64,000 bases of DNA from Rurimicrobium sp040387755 (GTDB lineage: Bacteria; Bacteroidota; Bacteroidia; Chitinophagales; Chitinophagaceae): contig JAZKDB010000002.1 of the NCBI GenBank assembly GCA_040387755.1, positions 1,488,001 to 1,552,000 of the forward strand. The letters run 5' to 3'. Shown in pieces: positions 7,970 to 16,526 of the stretch. Numbering within the stretch: position 1 is the first letter of the stretch; every line of letters starts with the position of its first letter. A program made the position numbers and the translations under genes. Under the pieces are notes generated by a model. That model was not told the origin of the DNA. It ran no database searches and saw only the letters and a list, made by a program, of their open reading frames with translations.

Positions 7970-9217
7970 TCAGTTCAAAAAAGGTTTTTCTTTTAACTTT
8001 CTGATATTGCTTAAAATCACTTGTTTATCTGCATTTGACACAGACAACAGAAGAGCAGATTCATAATGCAGCAAGGCTTTTGCCGGATCTGTTTCTGCGT
8101 AGAGATAGGCCAGAAGAGAAAAATAAAATGGGTTATTGTTCAACTCAAGTTTTTCAGCTTCTGCAACCGCCATCTTTTTTCCATTTGCCTTTGCCAGTGC
8201 AAAAGTTCTGTTCAGAGCTGCTATTGGCGAATATTCAATTAACAACAACTGATTATACAATTGCAAAATATGCTCCCATTTTTTCGCAGTATCCTCTTTA
8301 TGGGTATGCCAATAAGCAATACAGGCTTCCAGATGATACTTGGATATGATTTTTCCCTGCGAAGACATATTGAGGTAATAGATACCTTTGTCAATCAATT
8401 CTTTGTTCCACAGATTTGTATCCTGATCATCGTATAAAACCGACTCTCCCTTTTCATTTCTTCTCGCTTCAAATCTTGATGAATGAAAACACATCAATGA
8501 AAGCAAAGCATTCACCTGAGGTTTATTCGTCGACTCATTCTCTATCAGAAGATAATTGAGCCGCATTGCCTCAAAGCAAAGGTCTTCGCGCAAAACCGTC
8601 TCTGGAGTTCTGGAATAATATCCTTCATTGAACAACAAATACAAAGTTGTCAAAACATTGTCCAGCCTGCTGTCCAGCTCAGTTTGCGAAGGCTGCTGAA
8701 TCCTTATTTGTGCCTCTTTTAGTTTTTCTTTTGCTCTGCTGATGCGTTTATAAATAACCTCCTTATTAGTTAAAAACGCATCTGCAATTTCCTGAATCCC
8801 AAAACCACAAAGCAGGCTCAGGGCCAGTGCAATTTGTGCCTCTGTTGAAATACAGGGATTACAAACGGTAAACATCATCGCCAGTTGACTGTCCTGTATA
8901 CTTTTTGGAGACAAGTCTATTTCCAATTCAGTTATCAGGTCGCTGGAGTACTTAATGTCCTTCGCCAGCTTCTGAGCAAAAAGGGCATCTCGCTTTAAGT
9001 AATTTTTTGTCTTGTTTTTGGCTACAGTATACAGCCATGCAACAGGATTTTCTGGCAATCCCTTAATACCCCATAACTCGGTTGCAGCAAGAAAAGTATC
9101 ACTAACTATATCTTCTGCTGTTTCGATATGCTCTATCCCAAATAAATGACAGAGTACCGAAACAATTTTCCGGTACTCTGTTCTGAATAAATGAGGTAAA
9201 AGCTCTGTTTCTTCCAT
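7970..9217 (-). CDS. ECF sigma factor of the ECF42 type with C-terminal helical-repeat domain
   Basis: Encodes 415 residues from the ATG at 9217 (MEETELLPHLF). Sigma region 2 covers about 8-78 (AEDIVSDTFLAATELWG, then WLYTVAKNKTKNYL) and sigma region 4 about 113-170 (IQEIADAFLTNKEVIYKRIS). The remaining 240 residues form the DUF6596/TPR-like C-terminal extension (LYLLFNEGYYS, LMCFHSSRFEARR, ALNRTFALAKANG) that marks the ECF42 group. ECF42 factors usually have no anti-sigma factor and sit beside YCII/DGPF-type proteins. That is true here: the YCII gene lies 59 bases upstream on the same strand. An upstream in-frame start at 9274 is less likely because family members begin close to this Met. 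Confidence 0.9.
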   Translation of the reverse strand: MEETELLPHLFRTEYRKIVSVLCHLFGIEHIETAEDIVSDTFLAATELWGIKGLPENPVAWLYTVAKNKTKNYLKRDALFAQKLAKDIKYSSDLITELEIDLSPKSIQDSQLAMMFTVCNPCISTEAQIALALSLLCGFGIQEIADAFLTNKEVIYKRISRAKEKLKEAQIRIQQPSQTELDSRLDNVLTTLYLLFNEGYYSRTPETVLREDLCFEAMRLNYLLIENESTNKPQVNALLSLMCFHSSRFEARRNEKGESVLYDDQDTNLWNKELIDKGIYYLNMSSQGKIISKYHLEACIAYWHTHKEDTAKKWEHILQLYNQLLLIEYSPIAALNRTFALAKANGKKMAVAEAEKLELNNNPFYFSLLAYLYAETDPAKALLHYESALLLSVSNADKQVILSNIRKLKEKPFLN

Positions 9218-9276
9218 GCTCCTGTTTCTGTAAAAGAATAATGCATCCTTGCAAAATCTTATCTGCACCAGCAATA

Positions 9277-9621
9277 TTACATGGCCAATACTTCGCGAAC
9301 CTCAACATTACCGCCTACAGCCAATACAGGACAACCTTTTGCCAGTTCAATTGCCTCGTCTAATGAAGCTGCTTTTACAATGCTGTAGCCACCAATCGCT
9401 TCTTTAATTTCAGAATAAGGACCGTCTGTTACTACATTATTCGGACGTAAAACTTTTCCGGAAGGCTCCAGCGGATTACCGCGATCTACCAATTTGTTTT
9501 GTGCGGCAATCCCGCCTAACCAATCCATCCATAATTTCATAGAGGTCTGCATCTCTTCGGGAGATGGCGGAGTTTTTCCTGATCTGTTTTCGCTGCGGAA
9601 TACCAATAGAAAATCTTTCAT
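9277..9621 (-). CDS. YCII-related (DGPF) protein
   Basis: Encodes 114 residues from the ATG at 9621 (MKDFLLVFRSE). It is a single YCII-type alpha/beta ferredoxin-like domain with the diagnostic DGPYSE motif (66-71) followed by EIKEAIGGYSIVKA and a hydrophobic C-terminus. The frame is open to 9750, but those extra residues do not fit the family. YCII proteins are small, possibly catalytic or ligand-binding; the exact role is unknown. It is the first gene of a pair with the ECF42 sigma factor and may be both its partner and its target. Confidence 0.88.
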   Translation of the reverse strand: MKDFLLVFRSENRSGKTPPSPEEMQTSMKLWMDWLGGIAAQNKLVDRGNPLEPSGKVLRPNNVVTDGPYSEIKEAIGGYSIVKAASLDEAIELAKGCPVLAVGGNVEVREVLAM

Positions 9622-9794
9622 TTTGTTTAAAATTTTTAATAGTGAAAAAGATATAACAACTGAATTATCAAAATTGGACAATTCAAGTGAAAAATATTTT
9701 CTGACAATAATATGCCCTGCTTGCACCATCAATAAAATAGCGGCAATCAACAGCTAAAGTTATATAATCTATATATTTCCTACACAAAATGAAA

Positions 9795-9829
9795 AAAGCC
9801 ATTCTGAAACAGATTTCAGAATGGCTTTG
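9795..9829. terminator. Intrinsic terminator
   Basis: Fifteen-base stem (AAAGCCATTCTGAAA / TTTCAGAATGGCTTT) with a 4-base loop. On the minus strand it is followed by a T-run, so it ends the barrel gene at 9852-10388. Confidence 0.8.
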
Positions 9830-9851
9830 AAAAAATTGTTTATCCCTAAGC

Positions 9852-10388
9852 TTATTTAAAACGGATATTGTAAGATGCTGATATACCTGCACTTTGAATA
9901 TCAATTGCGGCACCTTTTGTAAAAATGTGGTTGTAAAAACCGTAAAAATTCCAATTATAATTATGGTATCCGATCTGCGGTTTAACAGTAAGACCACCAG
10001 TTAGTCCGGTAACATTGGTCAGGAAGCTGTATCCAAGATCAGCACCTACAAAAATACCTTCAGACTTTGGATAATAACGCAGCATTAATGCCAATGGAAT
10101 AGCACCAAAATCGCTCAGATTGTCTTTACCCAAGTAATGATTATATCCTGTAGCAATACCAATTCCAAAATGATTGGTAGCCATAAATTGGCCTCTTAGA
10201 TCAAGACCAGGAGCAAATGTGCTAACTTTAGAAGCATCACCAACAGGCATGGCTGCATTCAGCCCTACTTTTAACCAGGCATTTTTTTCCGAAATTTCTT
10301 TTGCCGGAATCACTTCAACTTTGTCCTGCGCAGAAACTGCAAAACAAGTTGATACTAAAATCATCGAGAGTACATTCTTTTTCATCAT
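9852..10388 (-). CDS. Small outer-membrane beta-barrel protein
   Basis: Encodes 178 residues. A signal peptide (MMKKNVLSMILVSTCFAVSAQ) is followed by a mature part made of amphipathic strands (LKVGLNAAMPVGD, FGIGIATGYNHYLG, GIFVGADLGYSF, AGISASYNIRFK), ending with Phe-Lys. This is the pattern of the small 8-stranded barrels of Bacteroidota. It is transcribed alone, with its own terminator. A TACTTTCG element at 10409-10416 on the minus strand may be its promoter. Function unknown. Confidence 0.7.
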   Translation of the reverse strand: MMKKNVLSMILVSTCFAVSAQDKVEVIPAKEISEKNAWLKVGLNAAMPVGDASKVSTFAPGLDLRGQFMATNHFGIGIATGYNHYLGKDNLSDFGAIPLALMLRYYPKSEGIFVGADLGYSFLTNVTGLTGGLTVKPQIGYHNYNWNFYGFYNHIFTKGAAIDIQSAGISASYNIRFK

Positions 10389-10689
10389 AAAAATATTTGT
10401 TGTTTGAACGAAAGTAGACTTTCAAAGCCCTTAATGCTTATAAGGTAATGTTATTATTAATTATTGATTAACAATGATTTACCAGATACTAATTTTTCTA
10501 CCCACATAAAATCAAAGCAATTAAACAATAGGGCATGAAAGATGAAATGTTGGTGTTTTGCAAAAATTTCAATCCAAGCTGGCTAAAAGAATAATACTTA
10601 CCTAGTGATGCACTACAGCTGACTAAGCATAAACTCTGCAACGAGGATTTAAGACGGATAAAAAGCTGAGCTCCTAAAAAATTTTCAGC
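10389..10689. other. Non-coding spacer between a barrel gene and dnaG
   Basis: About 300 AT-rich bases between divergent genes. I see no convincing reading frame or RNA gene. It holds the likely promoter of the barrel gene at its left end and runs up to the dnaG promoter at its right end. Confidence 0.6.
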
Positions 10690-10697
10690 TATTTTTG
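10690..10697 (+). promoter_or_regulatory. Promoter -7 element of dnaG (TATTTTTG)
   Basis: Exact TAnnTTTG match. Transcription would begin around 10702-10706, downstream of the TTG at 10695, which points to the TTG at 10719 as the dnaG start codon. Confidence 0.55.
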
Positions 10698-10718
10698 CAG
10701 GCTCACAAAACCGAAAAA

Positions 10719-12659
10719 TTGATATCTCCAGCCTCTATACAAGAAGTAATGAACCGCGCCGACATTGTAGAAGTGGTGGAGCAGTTTGTGCGTCTGAAAA
10801 AGCGTGGAGCCAATTATATTGCCAATTGCCCATTTCACAATGAAAAATCGCCTTCCTTTTCGGTTTCGGCCAGCAAGGGTATTTTCAAATGTTTTGGTTG
10901 TGGTAAAGGGGGCAATGCGGTAACTTTTGTTCAGGAGCACGAAAAAACAACTTACCCTGAAGCCATTCGCTGGCTGGCAGAGTTTTATAAAATCCCGCTG
11001 GAGGAAACCAAAGCCTCTGAAGAGCAAATTCAAAACCAGCAGGTGGAAGAAAGCCTTCGCCTCTTTAATGAATTTGCGGCCACTTATTTTACTGAAACTT
11101 TATTGCACACCGAAGAAGGCCAGACCATCGGGCTATCCTACTTCAAAGAACGTGGCTTTAGAGGCGAAACGATTGAAAAATTCCGCCTTGGCTATTGCCC
11201 GGAAGATGGTTCTTCTTTTTATAAAGAAGCCCTTGCCAAAGGCTATAGTACCGAGCTGATGGAGAAATCCGGACTGGTCAAAAATGGTAATGGCCGCTGG
11301 TATGATACTTATCGGGGAAGGGTTATTTTTCCGATTCAGAATATGACCGGAAGAGTACTGGGTTTTGGAGCGCGTATCCTCAAAACAAATGATAAAGCAC
11401 CCAAGTATATCAACTCGCCCGAGAATGAACTCTATGTCAAAAGCCGCGTGCTGTATGGTCTTTACCAATCCCGCCAATCGATGGGCAAAGTTGATGAGTG
11501 CTATCTGGTAGAAGGTTACACCGACGTTATTTCCCTGCATCAGGGAGGAGTTGAAAACGTAGTATCCAGCAGTGGGACTTCACTCACCGAAGATCAGTTG
11601 CGCATCATAGGCCGTACCACCAAAAACCTGACCATCCTCTATGATGGTGACGGTGCAGGTATCAAAGCTGCGATGCGCGGAATGGACATGGCATTGTCGC
11701 AAAGTTTTAATGTAAAACTGGCTTTACTACCCGAAGGGCAAGACCCGGACAGTTATATCCAAAGTGTTGGTGCCAGTGGATTTAACGACTACATCAAGGA
11801 ACACAAAAGAGACATCATCGGCTTCCGGATGGAAGTGGGAATGAAAGAAACAGAGAATGACCCTGTAAAAAAATCGAAGCTGGTGAATGAAATTGCTGAA
11901 AGCATTTCGCGCATCAATAAAGCCGAAGATTTTGCCCTGCAGGACTATTATATCAAAGAGGCTTCGCAACTTTTAAAAGTTGATGAAACCGGAATGGTCA
12001 ATCTGGTCAATAAATTTATCCGCGACCGCATAGATCAGGACCGCAGAACAGCCCAGCAATCTCATCCGGAGGAAGAATATACCATTATCCCAACAGAACA
12101 GGCGATTGCCGAAGCAAATGAATCGGCCATTGATGATACTCAGGAATGGCAATTAATCCGGGTATTGTTGTTGTATGGAGATAAACCTGCCGAAAATTTC
12201 ACCAATGCAGCACAGCTGATTTATGAGCGCATCGACCCTGAAATGATTGAATCGAAAGATGCCCTCTTATTTTTCAAAAGTTATTTTGACTACGTAAGCG
12301 AACATCAAAGCCTTCCGGGCATTCATTATTTCACCAATCACCCTGACGAAAAAATACAAATCCGTACCGCTACCCTGCTTCAAAACAAAAATGAAGTAAG
12401 CCACAACTGGCTGGAGATTTATGGTATAGGTATGCTCAACGGAGAAGAAAATTATATCCATGATGTCGAGAGTTCATTAGGTTATTTTGAACTCAAGAAG
12501 GTGAAAATCATGCAGGCTGATGTTCGCAATGAACTGAATAAGACCAAAGACGAACTGAAAATGATTGATCTGATGCAACAATTTATTTCGCTCAAAAAAA
12601 CCGAACAGGAAATCCTTCAGAGGCCAGGAACCGTAATAGTGAAATCAGCAACCAGATAG
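10719..12659 (+). CDS. dnaG: DNA primase DnaG
   Basis: Encodes 646 residues if it starts at TTG 10719. It has the CHC2 zinc domain (CPFHNEKSPSFSV, then FKCFGCGKGGN), the catalytic core, and a Toprim domain with VEGYTDVISLH and LYDGDGAG. The C-terminal part (about 430 onward) should bind DnaB. DnaG makes RNA primers at the replication fork. No in-frame ATG exists between the upstream stop (10659) and the Met of VMNRADIVEVV, which lies inside the conserved zinc domain, so the start must be non-ATG. TTG 10719 gives an N-terminus of (M)ISPASIQEV, like other primases; TTG 10695 is the alternative but lies in the promoter element. Confidence 0.93.
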   Translation: MISPASIQEVMNRADIVEVVEQFVRLKKRGANYIANCPFHNEKSPSFSVSASKGIFKCFGCGKGGNAVTFVQEHEKTTYPEAIRWLAEFYKIPLEETKASEEQIQNQQVEESLRLFNEFAATYFTETLLHTEEGQTIGLSYFKERGFRGETIEKFRLGYCPEDGSSFYKEALAKGYSTELMEKSGLVKNGNGRWYDTYRGRVIFPIQNMTGRVLGFGARILKTNDKAPKYINSPENELYVKSRVLYGLYQSRQSMGKVDECYLVEGYTDVISLHQGGVENVVSSSGTSLTEDQLRIIGRTTKNLTILYDGDGAGIKAAMRGMDMALSQSFNVKLALLPEGQDPDSYIQSVGASGFNDYIKEHKRDIIGFRMEVGMKETENDPVKKSKLVNEIAESISRINKAEDFALQDYYIKEASQLLKVDETGMVNLVNKFIRDRIDQDRRTAQQSHPEEEYTIIPTEQAIAEANESAIDDTQEWQLIRVLLLYGDKPAENFTNAAQLIYERIDPEMIESKDALLFFKSYFDYVSEHQSLPGIHYFTNHPDEKIQIRTATLLQNKNEVSHNWLEIYGIGMLNGEENYIHDVESSLGYFELKKVKIMQADVRNELNKTKDELKMIDLMQQFISLKKTEQEILQRPGTVIVKSATR

Positions 12660-12706
12660 TCTTCATTCAGACCAGAATTACCAATCCTATTCCCATTTTT
12701 CTTTCA

Positions 12707-12714
12707 TAGCTTTG
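12707..12714 (+). promoter_or_regulatory. Promoter -7 element (TAGCTTTG)
   Basis: Exact TAnnTTTG match 26 bases before the ATG of the lipoprotein gene at 12741. Confidence 0.5.
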
Positions 12715-12740
12715 ATACTTAATTACCAAAAGATTCAATT

Positions 12741-13601
12741 ATGAAACAAGTAGTTCTTGCCCTTCCTTTTGTGGCCATATTTTTTGCAATGACCAATAGC
12801 TCCTGCCAGCAAAGTGGTAAAAATGGTGTGGAGGAAATCAATGATACAATAGAAGCATCTGCCGCACATCCCAGATATGAATCCATCAATTTAATTCCCG
12901 TTGTCGGTTCTCCCGAATTTGACCATGCAGAATTGTCTTTACGTAATGCCAATGCCACATTAATTGGAAAAGATTCCACCAAAGTGGCTTTTGCTTTTGA
13001 TGTAAAAAACTATAACCTCAAAAACCAAACTTCCGACGCAGCCAATAAGCAATGTAATAATTCGGACAAAGGACAGCATATCCATTTTATCATGGACAAC
13101 AAACCTTATGTAGCACTCTATGAGCCAAAGCATGAAATTACTCTGGCCAAAAACAGTGAACATTATCTGATGTGCTTTTTGTCCCGTTCTTATCACGAAA
13201 GCATCAAAACCAAAGGTGCTGCATTTGTGTATCATTTTAAGATTGATGAAAATGGCAAACTGGTAAAACTGGATGAACCTAAAACACCGATGTTATTTTA
13301 TAGCCGCCCAAAAGGTGATTATCTGGGCAAAGACACTACCAATCTCCTGCTGGACTTCTATGTTTGGAATGCCTCATTGGGCAATGATTTCAAGGTAATA
13401 GCAAATATTAAAAACGAGACTACAGGCCAAAGCAAAGAGGCTACTATTGATAACTGGCAAGCTATGTTTATCGAGCATATGGGTACAGGCAAAGCCAGTG
13501 TCAGCATCAGTCTTACCGACAAAGACGGCAAAGCAATTGAAGGACCAATGACCAGTGCCACACGCAATATCCAATTGGCAGCACAGGAACCTTTGCAATA
13601 A
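12741..13601 (+). CDS. Lipoprotein of unknown function
   Basis: Encodes 286 residues. The signal sequence ends in TNSSC with Cys22 as the likely lipidated residue. The mature protein has two similar-looking beta-rich halves: the first with FDVKNYNLKNQT and a His-containing stretch (KGQHIHFIMDNKPY), the second with LLLDFYVWNASLGNDFKV. The HIHF...DNKPY segment resembles loops in lipoproteins that bind small ligands, but I cannot name the family. It lies 29 bases before the PLP-enzyme gene on the same strand and may be co-transcribed with it. Function unknown. Confidence 0.7.
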   Translation: MKQVVLALPFVAIFFAMTNSSCQQSGKNGVEEINDTIEASAAHPRYESINLIPVVGSPEFDHAELSLRNANATLIGKDSTKVAFAFDVKNYNLKNQTSDAANKQCNNSDKGQHIHFIMDNKPYVALYEPKHEITLAKNSEHYLMCFLSRSYHESIKTKGAAFVYHFKIDENGKLVKLDEPKTPMLFYSRPKGDYLGKDTTNLLLDFYVWNASLGNDFKVIANIKNETTGQSKEATIDNWQAMFIEHMGTGKASVSISLTDKDGKAIEGPMTSATRNIQLAAQEPLQ

Positions 13602-13630
13602 TATTTTTTTCATTTTCAGTTCACAGCATA

Positions 13631-14854
13631 ATGTCTGATTCAAATAACACTCTGGGTATAGAAACCCTTTGTATCCATGGCGGTCACACAGCCGACGCCA
13701 ACCGTGCCCATCTTACCCCATTGTATGCTTCCAGCACTTATACTTTTGATAGTGTAGAACAGGGAGTAGATGTTTTTCTGGGCAAAGAACCGGGATATAT
13801 TTATGGTCGTTTTGGTAACCCTACCATTACAGAAACGGAGCAAAAAATAGCCTTGCTCGAGGCTTTTGGTTTAAAGGACAATGAGGGACAAGCTCTGAAA
13901 TTGTATGCCATTTTGCACGCTTCCGGGATGGCCGCCATCACTACGATGTTGTTGAGCAACCTCAAAGCGGGCGACAAAATCATCACCCATCCATCGCTCT
14001 ATGGCGGCACACAGGAGATGATTGATAAAATACTACCGGATCTGGGTATTGCAACAGTAATTGTGGATATGCACGACGAAGATAAAGTGCAGACTACAAT
14101 AGCCGCAGACAGCAACATCAAAATGATGTATCTGGAAACGCCCGCCAATCCTACACTTCAGTGTGTTGACCTTAAAAAACTCAGTGCTATTGGCAAAGAG
14201 CACAATCTGGTGGTATGTGTCGACAATACATTTTGTACACCTTTATTGCAGCAACCTTTTACTTACGATGTAGATTTTGTAATTCATTCTACGACCAAAT
14301 TCCTGAACGGGCATGGTACTGCTATCGGCGGTATTCTTGTAGGTAGAGATGCCGGTCGAATGAACAGAGATGTAAAGAAAATGCATCGGCTTTTGGGTGC
14401 TAACAGCAATGCTTTTGATGCATTTTTACTTACCAATGGTTTGCGTACTTTATCCTTACGGATGGAGCGTCATTGCAGCAATGCGATGAAAGTTGCTGAG
14501 TTTTTGAGTACGCACCCAAAGATAGAAACCGTAAATTATCCCGGCCTGAGTAACCATCCGCACCACGCCATTGCCAAAGCGCAAATGAAAGATTTTGGCA
14601 GCCTGATGAGCATCGAACTAAAAGGTGGATTTGACGCAGCAGCTTCTTTTATGAACAAGCTTAAAGTGTGCACCAATGCGGTTTCTTTGGGCACTTGTGA
14701 TACTTTGGTGTCGCATCCTGCCTCTACCACGCATGTTGGTGTTACCCGCGAATTGCGCATTGCCTCAGGCATCAGTGATGGCCTAATCCGGATGAGTATC
14801 GGACTTGAGACAACCGCTGATATTATTGCCGATTTGGAACAGGCACTAGTTTAG
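13631..14854 (+). CDS. Trans-sulfuration family PLP enzyme (methionine gamma-lyase / O-acetylhomoserine sulfhydrylase type)
   Basis: Encodes 407 residues with the Cys/Met metabolism PLP fold throughout. Visible landmarks are YGRFGNPTI (58-66), the substrate-side loop near 97-101 (HASGM), YLETPANPT (167-175), VDNTFCTPL (197-205) and the PLP Lys223 in HSTTKFLNGHG. A C-terminal SLGTCDTLVSHPASTTH loop completes the active site. The family covers gamma-lyases and gamma-synthases acting on methionine, cystathionine or O-acetylhomoserine; the sequence alone does not settle which. It probably acts in sulfur amino-acid metabolism in the cytoplasm. It follows a lipoprotein gene closely; no terminator is evident after it. 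Confidence 0.9.
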   Translation: MSDSNNTLGIETLCIHGGHTADANRAHLTPLYASSTYTFDSVEQGVDVFLGKEPGYIYGRFGNPTITETEQKIALLEAFGLKDNEGQALKLYAILHASGMAAITTMLLSNLKAGDKIITHPSLYGGTQEMIDKILPDLGIATVIVDMHDEDKVQTTIAADSNIKMMYLETPANPTLQCVDLKKLSAIGKEHNLVVCVDNTFCTPLLQQPFTYDVDFVIHSTTKFLNGHGTAIGGILVGRDAGRMNRDVKKMHRLLGANSNAFDAFLLTNGLRTLSLRMERHCSNAMKVAEFLSTHPKIETVNYPGLSNHPHHAIAKAQMKDFGSLMSIELKGGFDAAASFMNKLKVCTNAVSLGTCDTLVSHPASTTHVGVTRELRIASGISDGLIRMSIGLETTADIIADLEQALV

Positions 14855-14988
14855 ACAGAGGATTTTAAACCCCATTCAAAAGAAATAAAACTAAACAAGA
14901 TTAAACAGGAGTTTGGTAAACTACGACCAAAAGCTATCTGTACAAAACCTTTTAATCAGGTAATATGTAAGGTTCTAAAAACTCCTCG

Positions 14989-15693
14989 CTAACGACGTGT
15001 TATTAATTGATTTTTAAGTACACGTCCCTTGTCGTCAATTATTTGAACAATATAATTACCTGAGGGCATTTGCTCATTAAACGGACAATATGTTCTGAGT
15101 TTATCTATAACATTAAATTGACCTGCAATGAGACCTATCATATTATATAGCACAACTTTCTTCGCCCGACTATCTGAGCCGCAAATCACTTCTATATAAT
15201 CCTGAGAAGGGTTTGGGAAAATAATCGCATCATCTTCCTCCAAAATATTACTGACAATATTTGTCGGACCAGTTTTTTTGTAAGAAATGAAAGTGAGGTT
15301 TTTCTTAAATGAACCAAGAGAAACCTCAATTGTAGCATATGCCTTTGTTTCGAAAATAGCCGAATCACCATTGAATGAGAACTTAAAATCCAAAGTCTTA
15401 CCAGCCGAAACTGTATCTGTAGTATTTGTATTTTCATTGTAGGAATAACATCCAATATTATCACATCCGCCCTCAAATTTCCACTTTGAATCTAGATAAA
15501 AATCTTTAATTACCCAATTTAATTGAATAGCAGAAGATGTTTCATTTTTTACCTTCAAATGATTATCCAGAGTTCCATATCCTAGCCACCAGGTTTTCGA
15601 GCTGTCCGTTTCGACACTAAATGATTGCGCATAGGATTTTTGAGTGCATAAAAATGTCAGTATTGCAGCCACCAAAAAAATTAATCCTTTCAT
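14989..15693 (-). CDS. Secreted protein with T9SS type A sorting domain
   Basis: Encodes 234 residues. A signal peptide (MKGLIFLVAAILTFLCTQKSYAQ) is followed by a beta-rich cargo domain of about 120 residues with a Cys pair (GGCDNIGCYS), and a C-terminal type A T9SS sorting domain of about 75 residues: IIFPNPSQDYIEV, VVLYNMIGLIAG, PSGNYIVQIIDDKG and a basic end. Such domains direct proteins through the type IX secretion system and are cleaved at the cell surface. The cargo domain is not recognised. The gene stands alone. Sorting-domain call is firm; function of the cargo is unknown. Confidence 0.88.
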   Translation of the reverse strand: MKGLIFLVAAILTFLCTQKSYAQSFSVETDSSKTWWLGYGTLDNHLKVKNETSSAIQLNWVIKDFYLDSKWKFEGGCDNIGCYSYNENTNTTDTVSAGKTLDFKFSFNGDSAIFETKAYATIEVSLGSFKKNLTFISYKKTGPTNIVSNILEEDDAIIFPNPSQDYIEVICGSDSRAKKVVLYNMIGLIAGQFNVIDKLRTYCPFNEQMPSGNYIVQIIDDKGRVLKNQLITRR

Positions 15694-15825
15694 AAAAATA
15701 ATTTTAATGCACTAAGGTAATAAAATACATATTAAAAACTACCTGAACATTCTGACTGATGCATTTATTTGTCTTTATAAATTTTGTTTTTCAAGTTCAA
15801 CAATAAGAGCTGAGAACTCCTTTGA

Positions 15826-16368
15826 TTAACTCAGAGGCAATTCACAATGTAAATAACCTTTGGCCGATAAATCCATCAGGCATTGTTGGTAATATTTGGT
15901 GGCAATAAGATTAGCCGATCTTTCGTAGGGATTGGTTTCATAACCCAAGTCCTGCTGCAGGCGGGCATAGTTTTTAGATTCTTTGTCCGTCTTTATTTCG
16001 ATATAATGCACAAATTCGTGGATGATGGTGAGGGCCAGCGTCTCGATACTTTTGTGGTTTTTGACATAGATGCGAATCAGTTTTTTATCGATAATATAGC
16101 AGCCATATTTTTTGCGGTGCGGGTGATAAGATATCTGAACATTGGGCTGATTTTGTTGGTCGCCGATGTGATGAATACACCAATCTACAATTGCATTGAC
16201 AAGTTTTGGCTGACTGATTTTCGACTTGAATGAACCGTTGATGATATTGGGTGTGATCGCTGGCAGCATACTTTCCCTACTGACATTACTACGCAAAACA
16301 AAAACTATTCCCCCCAATAAAATACTGAAGACAACAAAGAGGACGATGTAAAATTCTGAGCTAAGCAA
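15826..16368 (-). CDS. Membrane-anchored zinc metalloprotease-like protein
   Basis: From a TTG at 16368 this gives 180 residues beginning with one membrane segment (IVLFVVFSILLGGIVFVL). The rest holds a zinc-protease motif HEFVHYIE (HExxH) and, about 28 residues later, a conserved-looking NPYERSANLIATKYY helix that could give the third ligand, as in SprT-like or M48-like peptidases. The frame stays open to 16473, but that stretch lies inside the terminator of the helicase gene, so a shorter start is preferred. No ATG is available before residue 69 of the long frame. The start is uncertain; the protease motif is clear. Confidence 0.65.
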   Translation of the reverse strand: MLSSEFYIVLFVVFSILLGGIVFVLRSNVSRESMLPAITPNIINGSFKSKISQPKLVNAIVDWCIHHIGDQQNQPNVQISYHPHRKKYGCYIIDKKLIRIYVKNHKSIETLALTIIHEFVHYIEIKTDKESKNYARLQQDLGYETNPYERSANLIATKYYQQCLMDLSAKGYLHCELPLS

Positions 16369-16463
16369 TTGTACTGCTGATATGCTGCAAAGTTGCTTTA
16401 AAATGACGGATTGGTAAAATGAAATTGTACATTTTGATCGCTTCTGATTTTGACCAATAAAAG

Positions 16464-16500
16464 AAAGGTCCAATCCTCTTTACAGAGGATTGGACCTTTT
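16464..16500. terminator. Intrinsic terminator of the RNA helicase gene
   Basis: Near-perfect stem AAAGGTCCAATCCTCT / AGAGGATTGGACCTTT with a short loop, followed on the minus strand by a T-rich run. Lies directly after the helicase stop. Confidence 0.85.
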
Positions 16501-16526
16501 CATTAAAACCTTATAAAGATTTTTAC

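Noticed and set aside
14855..14988. Coding-like open stretch after the PLP enzyme gene
   Set aside because: About 45 codons read reasonably in the enzyme's own frame after its TAG, but there is no start codon and no recognisable motif.
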